Source: Dictyostelium firmibasis (taxonomy: Eukaryota; Evosea; Eumycetozoa; Dictyosteliales; Dictyosteliaceae). Taken from it: a stretch of DNA of 52,500 nt. Position numbers and translations under genes: made by a program. A model generated the notes under the pieces. It did not search any database. It was not told the origin of the DNA and saw only the letters and a program-made list of their open reading frames with translations. Of the stretch, positions 32,999-44,463 are shown piece after piece; the stretch's first letter is position 1, and every line of letters starts with the position of its first letter. The stretch lies in the NCBI GenBank assembly GCA_036169595.1, contig CM069765.1:7980001-8032500 (forward strand). The letters run 5' to 3'.

Positions 32999-33302
32999 AA
33001 AAAAAAAAAAAAATCCTTAACTATTTAGTAAAACACGCACAAAAAAAAAAACAATAAAAAATAAAAAAATTTATAATAAATTATACACTAATAAATTTTT
33101 AGTTAGTTATTAAAATCCCACCTTTGTTAAAAAAAAAAAAAATTAATTTGGAAAAAAAAATTAAAATAAAAAAATTAAAAAAAAAAAAGTAATCAATTGG
33201 ACAAAAATAGAGTGATCAAATAATTAATTTTAAAAAAAAAAAAAAAAAAACAAAAACAAATATAAACTCGAAAAAAAAATTTATAAATTGGCGCAAAAAA
33301 AA

Positions 33303-33326
33303 TTTTTACATTGGATTATGTAAAAA
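33303..33326. repeat. Perfect 9-bp hairpin
   Basis: TTTTTACAT and ATGTAAAAA flank the 6-base loop TGGATT. It is enclosed by a looser TTGGC (33289-33293) and GCCAA pair near 33345. This may be a small RNA or a promoter element; function unknown. Confidence 0.5.
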
Positions 33327-33722
33327 CTATGTATAAAAACAATGCCAAAATTGACCTCTCCCAACAATTTTTTTTTTTTTTTTTGAGTTTTTATGCGTCT
33401 ATCAAAAAATTTTTGAATTTTTTTTGAATTTTTTTTTTTTTACTTCTAAGTTGTTCGAGTTTTTGGTATGTGTATACACATTATTTGTTTACGATTTTTT
33501 TTTTTTTATGTGGTGAAAAAAAAATAAAATAAAAAAAAATAAAATAAAAATAATAAAAAGGACTTTAAAGACTGTGTAATATTGTATATAATCAATAAAA
33601 AAATAAAAATAAAAAATTAAAGGAATGAAAAATAAATAAAAAAATAAAATAAAAAAATTTAAGAGAATGAAAAAATAAATAAATAAATAATAAAAAAATA
33701 AAATAAATAAATAAAAAAATAG

Positions 33723-33826
33723 ATTTTAAAAGGCAGTAAGATAGTTGGTAATTTTAGTAATTTACAATCTGATGTAGAGGAATTGAAAAAAAATTTAACT
33801 ACAAATATTTTTCAACTTTGTTGAAG
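33723..33826 (+). other. Short coding-like patch after an acceptor-like AG
   Basis: Following ...AAATAG the plus strand reads ILKGSKIVGNFSNLQSDVEE and on to FQLC before a stop, about 34 codons of ordinary composition inside A-rich spacer. It could be the last exon of an unrecognised small gene or a relic. A second coding-like segment, TVDLENRQCDNTDKYTQ, lies at about 33873-33926 in another frame. Confidence 0.25.
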
Positions 33827-34259
33827 GCTTTATTTTTATTTGTTTAATTTATATTTGACTAGGATATTTTAAACAGTAGACTTGGAGAATAGACAATGTG
33901 ATAATACAGATAAATACACTCAATAATTTGGTTACTATACAAAAACTTGTTTTCTAAAAAAAAATAATAAAAAAAATAAGCTCTCAACATCAATTTTTTT
34001 ATTTTTTTTTTTTATTTTCAAAAAAATAATAACAACATCAAATAATTATAATTAACAGATAAAAAAAATAACAATAAACCACAAAAATAAAATCAGTCAT
34101 CATTTTCGTAAATTTTTTCGTTTTTTTTTTTTTTTCAAAATTTCATTTTTTTTTTTTTTGCAGCCAATTTTTTTTTTCAATCAATAAAATTATTTTAGTT
34201 TCTAACATTGACATTATTATTATTATTTAGACAATCCTAATAAAATCTAAAACAACAAA

Positions 34260-34918
34260 ATGGTCTCTCTTAAATTACAAAAGAGATTAGCTGCCTCTAT
34301 TCTCAAATGCGGCAAAGGTAGAGTTTGGATCGATCCAAATGAAATTGCTGACGTTGCCCTCGCCACCTCAAGTAAGTGTTTGTTATATTGTTTTTTTTTT
34401 AAAAAAACCATTTCAGCCAAAACATTAAACTAACTTTAAAAAATTATTATTATCATTGAAATTTTATAGGAGATAACATCCGTAGACTCGTCGCTACTGG
34501 TTTCATCATCCGTAAACCAGTTGTTGTCCACTCTCGTTCACGTGCTAGAGAACACAACGCTGCCAAACGTTTAGGTCGTCACAGAGGTGCTGGTAACAGA
34601 TTAGGTACCCGTGAAGCTCGTCTCCCATCCAAGATTCTTTGGATCCGTAGAATCAGAGTTTTAAGAAGACTCTTAAAGAAATACCGTGAAGCCAAGAAAA
34701 TCGATAAGCACTCATACAGAGAGTTATACCTCAAAGCCAAAGGTAATGTCTTCAAGAACAAACGTACCTTAATTGAATACATCGTCAAATCTAAGACTGA
34801 AAAATTAAGAGAAAAACTCATCCAAGATCAAGCTCAAGCCCGTAGAAACAAGAACAAAAATATCAAAGAAAGACGTGCTGCTAAATCTGCCGCCAAAGAG
34901 ATTGTCTCATCAAACTAA
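34260..34918 (+). CDS. rpl19: 60S ribosomal protein eL19
   Basis: Two exons: 34260-34371 and 34470-34918, donor GTAAGT, acceptor TATAG, joined in an Arg codon, 186 residues. [42 protein letters not shown] and [16 protein letters not shown] are the eL19 signatures. The C-terminal third is a long basic helix that reaches across to the small subunit. Codon choice (CGT, GTC, AAG, ATC) is that of highly expressed genes. The intron lies after codon 37, close to the N-terminus, which is common for ribosomal protein genes here. Confidence 0.97.
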
Positions 34919-35357
34919 AATAAATAATACAATCTTTTTTTTAAAATTTTATTTAGATTTAAATTGGAATTATTACTTATAAATTATTTTTCTTTTAAAA
35001 TTTTTTTTTTTTATTTTTTATTTGTTTCTATATGGTTATTAAAATAACAAAATATTATTCTAAAATTTGGTGTGATACATTAAATAACCAACCACAGAAT
35101 CTTGTAGTCTTTTTTGAAGTGCCACTCGACTGTTTTTTTGAAATAAAAACAACAGTACCCTAATTAAAAGTTTCTTCATGACCAAATTTTCATTTTTACA
35201 TGTCTCTCAAATGCATTTGCAGTTTTACAAACTTACAGAAAATTTTATTTTTTTGTTTTCTTTTTTTTTTTTAAAAGTATATTAAAAATTTTTTTTTATT
35301 TTTTATTTTTTTTTCTTTGATTATTTATATTTTTTATTCTTTTTGGTTTTTTTTTTT
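34919..35357. other. Tail-to-tail spacer, eL19 / RasGEF
   Basis: Contains 3' flanks of both genes. Around 35060-35160 the minus strand shows a coding-like run ending in VVGYLMYHTKF and a stop, again of normal composition within AT spacer. Too short to assign. Confidence 0.5.
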
Positions 35358-37282
35358 TTAATTAACAGATTCCCTTGGTTCACAAACTAAAGATAAATTG
35401 AAACACTCGGATTCAGGGACAACTTTATGAGTTATGAAAGGAATCATTTCTTCAACTTCTTTGAGATTGTAAGGTTGTTGTTGGAATTCCTGAATAGCCT
35501 TAATTTGTTCAGCGATGAGACGACATTTTGAAAAGTTTGTATAACCATTTTCCAATTTATCTTGATTACCTTCCTCCACAAAGGTTAGATCAGAGAGATG
35601 AACGCCCAAATAAGGGATACAAGCACCAGTTGATTGTCTAAGTTCTAAACGATAGGAAGCGAAACTACTTTGAGGAGATGTGAGAGCTACAAACTCTTCA
35701 AATTGTTTTTGTTGTTGTTTTGAAATTTCACCCCAAGTATTTTTTAATCTATTTACAGAAGCAGAATGAAGACCCGATACAATGACAAAAACGCCATTGA
35801 AATTATTAAGCTTACGAAGTTCTTCAGCCAATTTAATGAATTTTTTAAGGTAGAAGGCACGTTTCTTAATGTTTGTAGTTTCCTTTACGATGGTACTAGT
35901 GACCCAATTACTAACTTCATTGAATCTATAGATCATCTTTAAAAGATTAGGAGATCTCTTCTCTTTGTCTTGTTTTTGCCATGAAAGTGAGAGGAATTCC
36001 TTGTTGGCGATATTTTTAAAGAGACTAAACTCAATCAAAGTCAATTGACGAGCAATCTCTGCTGGATCCATATCTTCGAAACAGGTGATCGGAATTTTTG
36101 GTAAGATTGGAGCAGGTGTTGGAGTATTGAAAATTGGAGCAGACTTGGTGGTAGCACCACTAAGTTTCTTACTTAATGTCTTTTGAAGGAACTCTTGATG
36201 ATCACGACAATTTGCAATGAACGTATTGAACTCTTGTAAAAGATCTTGATCGAAATCGTAGAAATGTTTCTCAGCCCAACGTTTTAAAAAGTTACAGATT
36301 TTCAAGTGAGTATCTTTTTTTTGTTTATTGAATTGATCGAGTTCTAAACGTTTTTCAACGTCATCGGTACTGTCTCCTTCAACACTGTAGTTTTCATTGT
36401 AGGTCTTTGTTAAGATATCCATAATTCTCTTTGGTGAAGCAAATGAACGATAGGTTAAAAGGAAAGTTTCAAAATAATCGGAACCAATGAATTCTGAATT
36501 GTAGAGTAACTCTATCAACTTTTCAGTTGTACCACCTTTAATTTCATATTTACCATGATTGTAATTGTAGACTATACCATCATCAACCATCTTACGTTGC
36601 GAAATTGTGTCATAACCAGTTGATGATGTAAGCTGCTGTTTCGTCTTTGCCAATATTGCAGCCAACGTGTTCTTTTCATTGACCAACTCTCTCTTCTCCT
36701 TCATTAGAGAATCTATCATTTTTTGCATCTCTTCAGTACGTGTGGTCAAATTTTTATTCTCTTCAACTACATTTAAAACGTTTTGAAGTGTAACAATTTC
36801 ACTCAAAAATCTACGTTCCTCTTGGCGACACATCTCCAATTGTTGACTTGGTTTCTTTGATAGTAATGACTCTGTTAAAAAGGTTGAACTATTATCGATT
36901 TGAATCAATTCATCCATATGTATAAAAAATTTTAAATATTTCTCTGGATACGTGAAATTAATTCTTTCTTTTAATACTTTACGATCTTTAAATAGAAATT
37001 CAACTTTTGATAATGCTTTCATTAATTCACTATCCACTGATTCTTCACTCACATTATTTATATTGTTATTTTGATTTACATGATTATTTAAACTACTGCT
37101 ACTATGACTACTACTATGACTAATATGATGATTGCCACTAATATTATTATTACCATTTGTGATATCATCTTCAAAATGATTACCACTTGATTTTAATGAA
37201 TTAGCTGATTGATTTGACATTGTCAATGTATTTTCTTCTTCTTCTCCTATATTATTAATATTGTTATTATTATTATTGTTGC

Positions 37283-37325
<43 letters not shown>

Positions 37326-37848
37326 GTTATTATTATTATTGTTGTTATTACTATTATTATTATTATTGTTGTTTATATCAGGTGATATATTATCTTTTTT
37401 CTTTTTACTTGATTTGCTACTTGTTGATAAATTTAGTGACGATTGTGATGTTGATGGTGGGCTATTTGATACAGATTGTTTTGGTGAAGATACTGAATTG
37501 GTTGGGGGTTGATTTATACTACTACCAATTCCAAAGAAACTAATATTACTCTGTGATTGTATTTTAGATTTACCACCACCAAAAAAATTCCTTAATTTTG
37601 TACCTGATCTTTGTTTCTTTCCTGGTGCGCCATTTGGTGAACCATTCGCATTATATGCTGGTAATGATTGTGGTGGTGATGATATGAAACTTTCATTATT
37701 ATTTTTATTGTTTTCGTTGTTGCTGCTATTTGATGGTATAGGTATTGAGTTACCATTTGGTAATTCTGATATTGCTGGTGATGATGTTGTAATAGTATTA
37801 GACTCACCATTATCAGTTTTATTCTTTATAGAAATTGATAATTGACTG

Positions 37849-37925
<77 letters not shown>

Positions 37926-39771
37926 ATTGTTATTATTGTTATTGCTATTGTTAATTTGTTCCCCATTACTACTTGCACTATTGCTTCTTGAGGATGACTC
38001 TGTTGGTAAATGGTTGATTGATTCATTTGCACTATTATAATGATTTGTAAGTGAGTTGGCATCAGTGATCATTGCATCATCTTCACTCATTGACATTACA
38101 GGCGATGGAGCCTCTGAAACACTTGCATTTTCTATATCAAATTGAATCTCTTCTGAAGATGATCTTAATAGTTGACCTCTACCAACTCTTGATGGTAGTG
38201 GTGGTCTAACTTTTTGTGGTGAATGTACAGGTTTAACTTCATTTTCACTTTCTTCGTCAAGAATATTAGTATTATTAATATTATCGTAGTTGCTGATGAT
38301 ATTGTTATTATTTTCTATCTCCTTCTCTTCAATGATTGGTTCGACATTTGCCGTTTGTGTTGGTTTTTGAAAACCATTTAGTTTTGTTGAGCTATTTGAT
38401 TTTGATGGTGATGATATTGGTGTATTTACTGATGGTGAGGTGGTTGGTGGTGGAGGTAAATGATTTAATAATGAATTTGACGATGTGCTTGCTGGGGAAG
38501 GTTTTTTTAATGGTAAAGCAGCTGCTTTCTTTCTTGGTGATACAACTGGTTGTGGTGGAGGTGGTGATGATGATATATTTGAAATTGGTATGACTGGTAT
38601 ATTTGGTGTTTGATCCTCTGTCGTTGTAGTTGATGGTGATGTGGTTGTTTGTGATTGTTGTTGACCAAATAATTTTGATTTACTATGACCTATAAATTTA
38701 TATGGCACTGTATTTGTTGATGATGGAGTTGGTGCTGCTGAAAATAATGTCGAAGAGGATGATGACAATGCTGATAAAATTGGTTTAGCAATTAGTTCAC
38801 TTGATGATGTTGGTGAAGAAGTAGATGTTGATGACGATGAAGAAGAAGATGATGATGGTAGTGGTGGTGGAGGAATTGCTGCTGCTTTTTTTAATATAAG
38901 TGGTGATCTACCAATATTTAGTGAATTGGATGGTGGAGATGTTGATAGAGTATTTGGTAATGTTTTCTCACTAAATTTCATAAGAGAATATAGGAGTTGA
39001 AATACTAAAGTCTCTTTATCTTCAAATATTAGCTCTTGAAATCTAGACATATCTTCTGTCATTCCAATTGCCTCACATCCTTTTGTAAAATTTGTTAAAT
39101 TCTCTCTAAATGAAAATATTGATGAATTTAAATTTATCTTTTTAATTGTATTTGGTTTAATTAAATTTATTATTCTTTAAAAAAAAAAAAAAAGAAAACA
39201 ATAGTTGGTTTTATAATTTAAAGAAATAAATAAAAGAAGAAAAAAAATATTAGTATTTGTATTGTAATTATCTGTTTTTTTGTTTTGTTTTGTTTTGTTT
39301 TGTTTTGTTTTGTTTTGTTTTGTTTTGTTTTGTTTTGTTTTGTTTTGTTTTGTTTTGTTTTGTTTTGTTTTGTTTTGTTTTGTTTTGTTTTGTTTTGTAT
39401 TGTTTATTTTATTTTAACAATATTTACTTGCAAAGGGTAACACCATTTTTTAAAGACTCACACACTGGCTTTGATATTTTTGTTTTCGTTTGATTGAAAA
39501 TCCAATCTAAAACTTGGTTATCTGTTAAAGAATTTAATTGGTTTTTGTTGTTAGCATTAAAATATAAATAAGTTTTTCTAAAAATTCTTTTATTTTCCTC
39601 TCTATTATTTTTATCATCACCAGTACCACTACCATCACCATCAATACCATCTATTATCTCAACACTACTTATACTACAAGCTGAAGTACTTCTACTTCTA
39701 CTTTTATTTTCAAAAGAATTTAAAAACGAAAAATCCCCACTTTCGTCCAAAAATTCTGTTGGCTCACTCAT
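35358..39771 (-). CDS. Ras guanine nucleotide exchange factor with N-terminal CH domain
   Basis: Two exons on the minus strand: 39428-39771 and 35358-39174, donor GTAAAT, acceptor TTAAAG, joined in a Lys codon, 1386 residues. The intron cuts a calponin-homology domain at about residues 75-185 (VLDWIF, GVTLCK joined to IINLIKPNTI and FRENLTNFTKGCEAIG). Residues 190-870 are low-complexity: Ser/Pro, long Asn tracts. A coiled coil precedes a RasGEF-N module (KLIELLYNSEFIG, FLLTYRSF). The catalytic CDC25 domain at about 1130-1380 has IEFSLFKNI, NWVTSTIV and PYLGVHLSDLTF. It should activate a Ras-family GTPase; the CH domain suggests a cytoskeletal tie. From memory this may be GefP, but I leave the symbol blank. 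It diverges from the TRAPPC6 gene. Confidence 0.92.
37261..37945 (-). repeat. Two AAT/AAC tracts coding poly-Asn
   Basis: On the coding strand, 37261-37380 and 37846-37945 are interrupted AAT and AAC runs giving Asn tracts of about 35 residues each in the RasGEF. The second mixes about a dozen AAC codons with AAT. Confidence 0.85.
39276..39398 (+). repeat. (TTTTG)n pentanucleotide array inside a RasGEF intron
   Basis: About 24 perfect copies of TTTTG, reading CAAAA on the transcribed strand, fill half of the 253-base intron of the CH-RasGEF. The array is almost flawless, which points to recent expansion. Confidence 0.95.
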
Positions 39772-40090
39772 TATTTATTTGTTTTTTTTATTTATTTATT
39801 TTAAATTATTTATTTATATATTTATTTGTTAAAAAATTTATTCAATTAAGTTTTTTTTTTTTTTTTTTTGTTCCCTGATGCTATTTTTTTTTTTTTCCTT
39901 TCTCACTTTATAAATTTTTTTTTATTTTAGATGTGTGTAATTGAAATTATTCAATAATAAAAATCTATAATTCGCTGGTGTGGGTAATAATAGTAATGGT
40001 GCAAATCTTGAAGATTTTTTTTTTTTTTTTTTTTTATTTAATTTGTTTTGTTTATTTAATTTGTTTTTAAAAACATACCTTGATCAACCA

Positions 40091-40121
<31 letters not shown>

Positions 40122-40477
40122 GATTTATATATTTAATATATGTATCAAATAGTCTTAATTATTATGGTATTATATTGGTCTATTTATATATTTAATGTGA
40201 ATTATTTTAAATTTAAAAATAAATATGTTTTTGATTGGCTTTATTACACTAATTTAGGTTTTTTTTTTTTTTGTGATTATTATTTGATGTATATTATACA
40301 ACTTTTAATATTAAATTATTTTACTATTGTTACAAGAAGTTGTGTTTAATTAATTTACTATTTTATTTTTTTTTATATCTATTATTAATATTAATATTGC
40401 AAAAAAAAAAAAAAAAAAAAAAATAATAAGGTTTTTTTTCAATTGTTTTGATTTGTGTTGTGGATATTTTTGCGAGG

Positions 40478-40539
<62 letters not shown>

Positions 40540-41506
40540 CTGCAATAAATTGGATTCGTTTATAAAATTTTATAATTTTAAATTTTGAAAAAAAAGGAAA
40601 AAAAAAAAAAAAATAGAAAAAAAAAATAGAAAAAAAAGAAAAAATAAGAAATAATAATAAAAAAATATATATATTTTATTATATGATATGGGGAAAACTT
40701 TTTTTTTTTTTTTCTAAATATTAATAATAATAATATTTATTTTTATATTTCTATTTTTTTAAAATTTTATACAAAACAATGAAAATATCTATAACCACAA
40801 CTTTTTTTTTTTAATTTTTTTTTTTTATTTTTTTTTTTTTTTTTTGTGATTTTTTATTTTTTTCAAAGAGTTGGGACAAACTTGATTCTTTGATTGGTGG
40901 AAAAATTTAAAGAAAAATAAAAAAAATAAAAATAAAAATAATTAAATATATCAAATACAAATTTATAAATATATTTTTTTCATCATAATTTTTTTTTTTT
41001 CGGAAAGTATTATTATTTAAAAAAAATAGTCATAAAATGTTTCTTTTTTTTTTTTTAGTTAACTGTAGATCTATTTTTTTTTTTTTTTTTTTTTTCTGAT
41101 GTGAAATATTTTTTTTTCACAGTGCAATTGAAATATAAAATATATTTTTTTTTTTAAAAAAGATAGATACTTGATTTTGTTGTGTATTAATTATACTTTC
41201 CAAAATTTTATGAAAAAACTATAAATGAAAATTATTTTAATTAAATAAATAAAATAAAATTTTTTATTTTTTTTTTTTATATTCCATCTTAAATAAATTT
41301 GGTTTAATTTTATTATTATAATTTTTGGAATAATTTGTTTGATCTCATTTCCAAATAATATAATTTATTTTTTATTTAATTTGAAACAACTATAGATAGA
41401 AAATTGTTTTTCAAACTTTTTTTTTAATTTTTATTTTTTTTTTAATTTTTTTTTTTTAATTTTTTTTTTTTAATTTTTTGTTTCCCAAACTTTTAATAAG
41501 AAAAAC
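39772..41506. other. Divergent spacer, RasGEF / TRAPPC6, 1.7 kb
   Basis: Composed mainly of homopolymer runs; a 53-A run at 40480-40532 is the longest in the window. The patch 40120-40350 is AT-rich but low in homopolymers, without a usable reading frame. T-rich blocks at 41410-41480 precede the TRAPPC6 ATG. No RNA gene recognised. Confidence 0.65.
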
Positions 41507-42237
41507 ATGTCAGATCCACTATCAAACCCAACAATAAATACAACAAATGTGGGAGGCCAAACAACAACACAGAATATCATAGGAGGAATTGGAAGTGGAA
41601 AATCAAATTCAGTGGGTACTCCTTATACAACACCATTACAAACATCAGCACATACAGCAGCAAACTCATTATCAGCTACAAATTCACCAATTCCAACCCA
41701 TCATATGATAAATAGTAACAGTTCAAACAATCTTAGTGGTATGGCCACTCCTGGTGGTCCAGGTTTACAACAACAACAACAACAACAACAACAATCCACA
41801 ATATCAAGTAATAATTTAGGTTTATTAGGACAACAATCACAACAACAACAACAAACAATACTATCACCAATTACAACTCAACCTAAATCAATTAGTGCAA
41901 GTTGTTTCGAATTTTTTTATATAGAAATGATAGATTGTATTATGAAATCATCATCAGATAAACAACATGCTCATAAGAAATTAGATAAATTAGGTTTTAA
42001 AGTTGGTCATAGATTAGTAGAAAGATTATCATTAGACACAGCATTATTCCCTGAACTATTAGATTCTGTTAAATTCATTTGTAAAGTTTTTTGGGCAATG
42101 GTTTTTAAGAAAACTATTGATGGTTTGAAAACTAATCATAAGGTTCATATCCAACAAATTGAAAAAAAAAAAAGGTTTTCTTGTCAATTTATTATTAACA
42201 TCTTTTTATTTATTGTTTATTTTATGTAATAATACTA

Positions 42238-42271
<34 letters not shown>

Positions 42272-42607
42272 TTAAAAAAAATAATAATAATAAAATTTAT
42301 AGGGTGTATTTGTATTAACAGATTCTAAATTTCAATGGTTACAACATTTATCATTCGATTCATCAGCAAGTAATAAAGATTGTTCAGAATATGTTCAATT
42401 TACAGCAGGTTTAATTAAAGGTGCAATGTCAAATTTTGGTTTTAAATGTATTGTTACTTTTGATATTCAACAAGTTAGCACATGTAAGTTTTTATAACTG
42501 AACCTCAATCTTTTAGATAATATCCATAATTTCACAAAAACACATATTAATAAATATTCATTTAAAATAAATTATTAGGTGTATTTACAATTAAAATAGA
42601 ATCATAA
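41507..42607 (+). CDS. TRAPP complex subunit 6 (TRAPPC6/Trs33, Bet3 family)
   Basis: Three exons: 41507-42142, 42303-42483 and 42579-42607, 281 residues. Residues 1-125 are a Ser/Thr/Gln-rich extension with Gln tracts, absent from animal TRAPPC6. The rest is the full family domain: FEFFYIEMIDCIM, KLGFKVGHRLVERL, FICKVFWAMVFKK, LKTNHK joined to GVFVLTDSKFQWL, and CVFTIKIES. TRAPPC6 is a core subunit of the complex that activates Rab1/Rab11-type GTPases at the Golgi. The last exon codes only nine full residues. Intron 1 is set by homology. Its donor is GTTCAT, not the usual GTAAGT/GTATGT, and its acceptor is TATAG. Intron 2 has a normal GTAAGT. Confidence 0.88.
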
Positions 42608-42919
42608 TTAAATTAATAAAAAAAATAAAAATAACAATAATAGTATAAAATAATAGTTTTTTTTTTTTCCTTCTTTTTTTGTTGTTATTGTTAATTTCAA
42701 CAACAACAAATTCATAATCTTATTTTGTCATTTTGGTTTATAGATAACAAAAAAACCATAAATTCAATAAAGCTAAATTGCTTGAACCAATTGAAATAAA
42801 AGTATTTAGGTTTTTCTTAGTTATATCTCATTTTGAAAATCAATAACCATAGATTATTTTAAAATATTTTATTGTTTTTATTTAATACAAATAATATTAT
42901 AACCATTTATTTTATCCTT

Positions 42920-44085
42920 TTTTTGAATAAAATAACGATGGTTCTGAAGATGGTGATGATAATGATTGTGAAGTAGCTGTTATTGGTATTAGTTGAAGTT
43001 GAAGTTTTTGATTCTGTTACTATGGTGGTGGTTACTGTTGTTCCATCAGTTCTTGTTTTTTGGTAAACAACTAAAAAAATGGTTAGACAAAGTTAAAATT
43101 ATTCTCGGTATACCGATTATAGTATTGAACATAACTTATCAGGCATTGATATAGAGTATAGACAAATAGCTGAATACATCAGTTCTAAAACTCAAATATA
43201 CTGATGGTAATGTTGAGTCTGTTTGTTTTGAGGTGGTAGGATTTAATAAACTTGAAGAAGAGATTTTAACTAAACGAATTAGTGGTTTATGAAATGAATT
43301 TGCCTCTTTATAAAGTGCTTGTTCCAATTGAATGGTTAAAATGATAGTTGGATCTAATATTTTAGTAGTAATTGAAGATATCAATTATTGATTAACAGAA
43401 TTTAACATTCCCAAAGTCTCTGTACTGAGAAATATTTGAGGACTGAGAATTTAAAAATTACCATTTTTTTAATTTCAAAGACCAATAATTATAATAACCG
43501 AACCTGTGGACATTGATTGAATATAATTTATCATTGGTCCATTATTGATCTCTTTTGAAATTTCTCTAAATATTACTAATTTACTTGTATTTATAATTGG
43601 TGAATTCTCTACTAATATTACTATTACTATTACTATTACTATTACTATTACTATTACTATTACTATTACTATTACTATTACTATTACTATTACTATTACT
43701 ATTACTATTACTATTACTATTACTATTACTATTACTATTACTATTACTATTACTATTACTATTACTATTACTATTACTATTACTATTACTATTACTATTA
43801 CTATTACTATTACTATTACTATTACTATTACTATTACTATTACTATTACTATTACTATTACTAATACTATCTTCTGAGATATTTGTAAACTCTAAATCAC
43901 CATCTTTATTTGTAATCCTATAATAACATTTCTTTAACATTAGTCTAAAGAGATTTGATCGACTAGGATGCACCAAACAGCCATTTTTTAAATGGATCAC
44001 TACCAATGTTTTGAATCTTGCAATTAATTGGTATGGTGGTTGGATAAGGTAAGAAAAGCTCTTTTTCCAGTTTAAAAATCATTGC
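42920..44085 (-). pseudogene. Decayed protein gene with Ser-Asn repeat, family not recognised
   Basis: The minus strand carries a chain of coding-like segments in changing frames. It starts near 44085 with MIFKLEKELFLPYPTTIPIN and goes on to a segment with CYYRITNKDGDLEFTNISED. The Ser-Asn repeat follows, then segments such as VIFREISKEINNGPM and IILTIQLEQALYKEANSFHK. The end, near 42930, is a Ser/Thr-rich stretch. Order and composition suggest one ancestral gene of roughly 350-400 codons with several interruptions. I do not recognise the family. The pieces keep host-like codon use, so the loss may be fairly recent. An alternative is a live gene with unusual introns, which I think less likely. 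Confidence 0.45.
43616..43867. repeat. Perfect hexanucleotide array (TTACTA)n
   Basis: About 42 uninterrupted copies of a six-base unit, near 250 bases in all. On the minus strand it codes alternating Ser and Asn; on the plus strand, Thr-Ile or Leu-Leu. It sits inside the decayed gene. Perfect repeat identity means it is young or kept homogeneous. Confidence 0.95.
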
Positions 44086-44463
44086 ATTAATAATTTATTT
44101 ATAAAAAAAATATTAAAATAAAGATATCTTTATTATTATTATTATGTTGGAAAGTGATAAATAAAATAAAAATTGAATCCAATATCTTTTGCCAAATCCA
44201 TTAAAAAAAAAAAACAAAAACTCCAATTTCATTTTATTTTATTTTTTTTTTTTTTAGTTTTTTTAAATTTTTTTTTTTTTTTAACGAACGAATTTTTTTT
44301 TTTTTTTTGAAAAACGACCGAGTTTTTTCCCAAAGAATAATTTTTGTACATAGATTTAAAATAAACAAATAAAATAAATAACAAAACCAAAACCAAAACA
44401 AATATTATAAAAACCAAAAAATAATAAATAAATACATATATATTAATAAATAAATAAATAAAA

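Larger units (their letters stand above)
32999..34259. other. Gene-free stretch, 1.26 kb, with hairpin and coding-like patch
   Basis: Between the kinesin and eL19. A word ATTGGCGCAAAA (33287-33298) resembles an E2F site. A perfect 9-base hairpin lies at 33303-33326. AAACTCGAA near 33265 and TTCGAGTTT near 33452 are exact inverted copies. At 33723-33826 the plus strand reads as a short coding-like segment. The last 200 bases are the eL19 promoter. None of these could be assigned to a known gene. Confidence 0.55.
42608..44463. other. Stretch without an intact gene, holding a decayed gene and a large repeat
   Basis: Left end is the TRAPPC6 3' flank, right end the Imp4 promoter, which has AACGAACG and AACGACCGAG words at about 44283-44322. 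The middle is a broken minus-strand gene with a hexanucleotide array; both are listed separately. Confidence 0.65.

Noticed and set aside
39257-39493. Plus-strand frame rich in Phe, Val, Leu and Cys
   Set aside because: It is just the translation of the TTTTG array in an intron of the RasGEF.
40480-40532. 53-A run as a retroposon tail
   Set aside because: Homopolymer runs of this kind are everywhere in the spacers; no element body or target duplication is seen beside it.
43616-43867. CRISPR-like array
   Set aside because: Six-base units without spacers in a eukaryote; an ordinary microsatellite.
43545-43923. Plus-strand frames of alternating Thr-Ile or poly-Leu
   Set aside because: By-products of the hexanucleotide array; the flanks show no coding sense on that strand.
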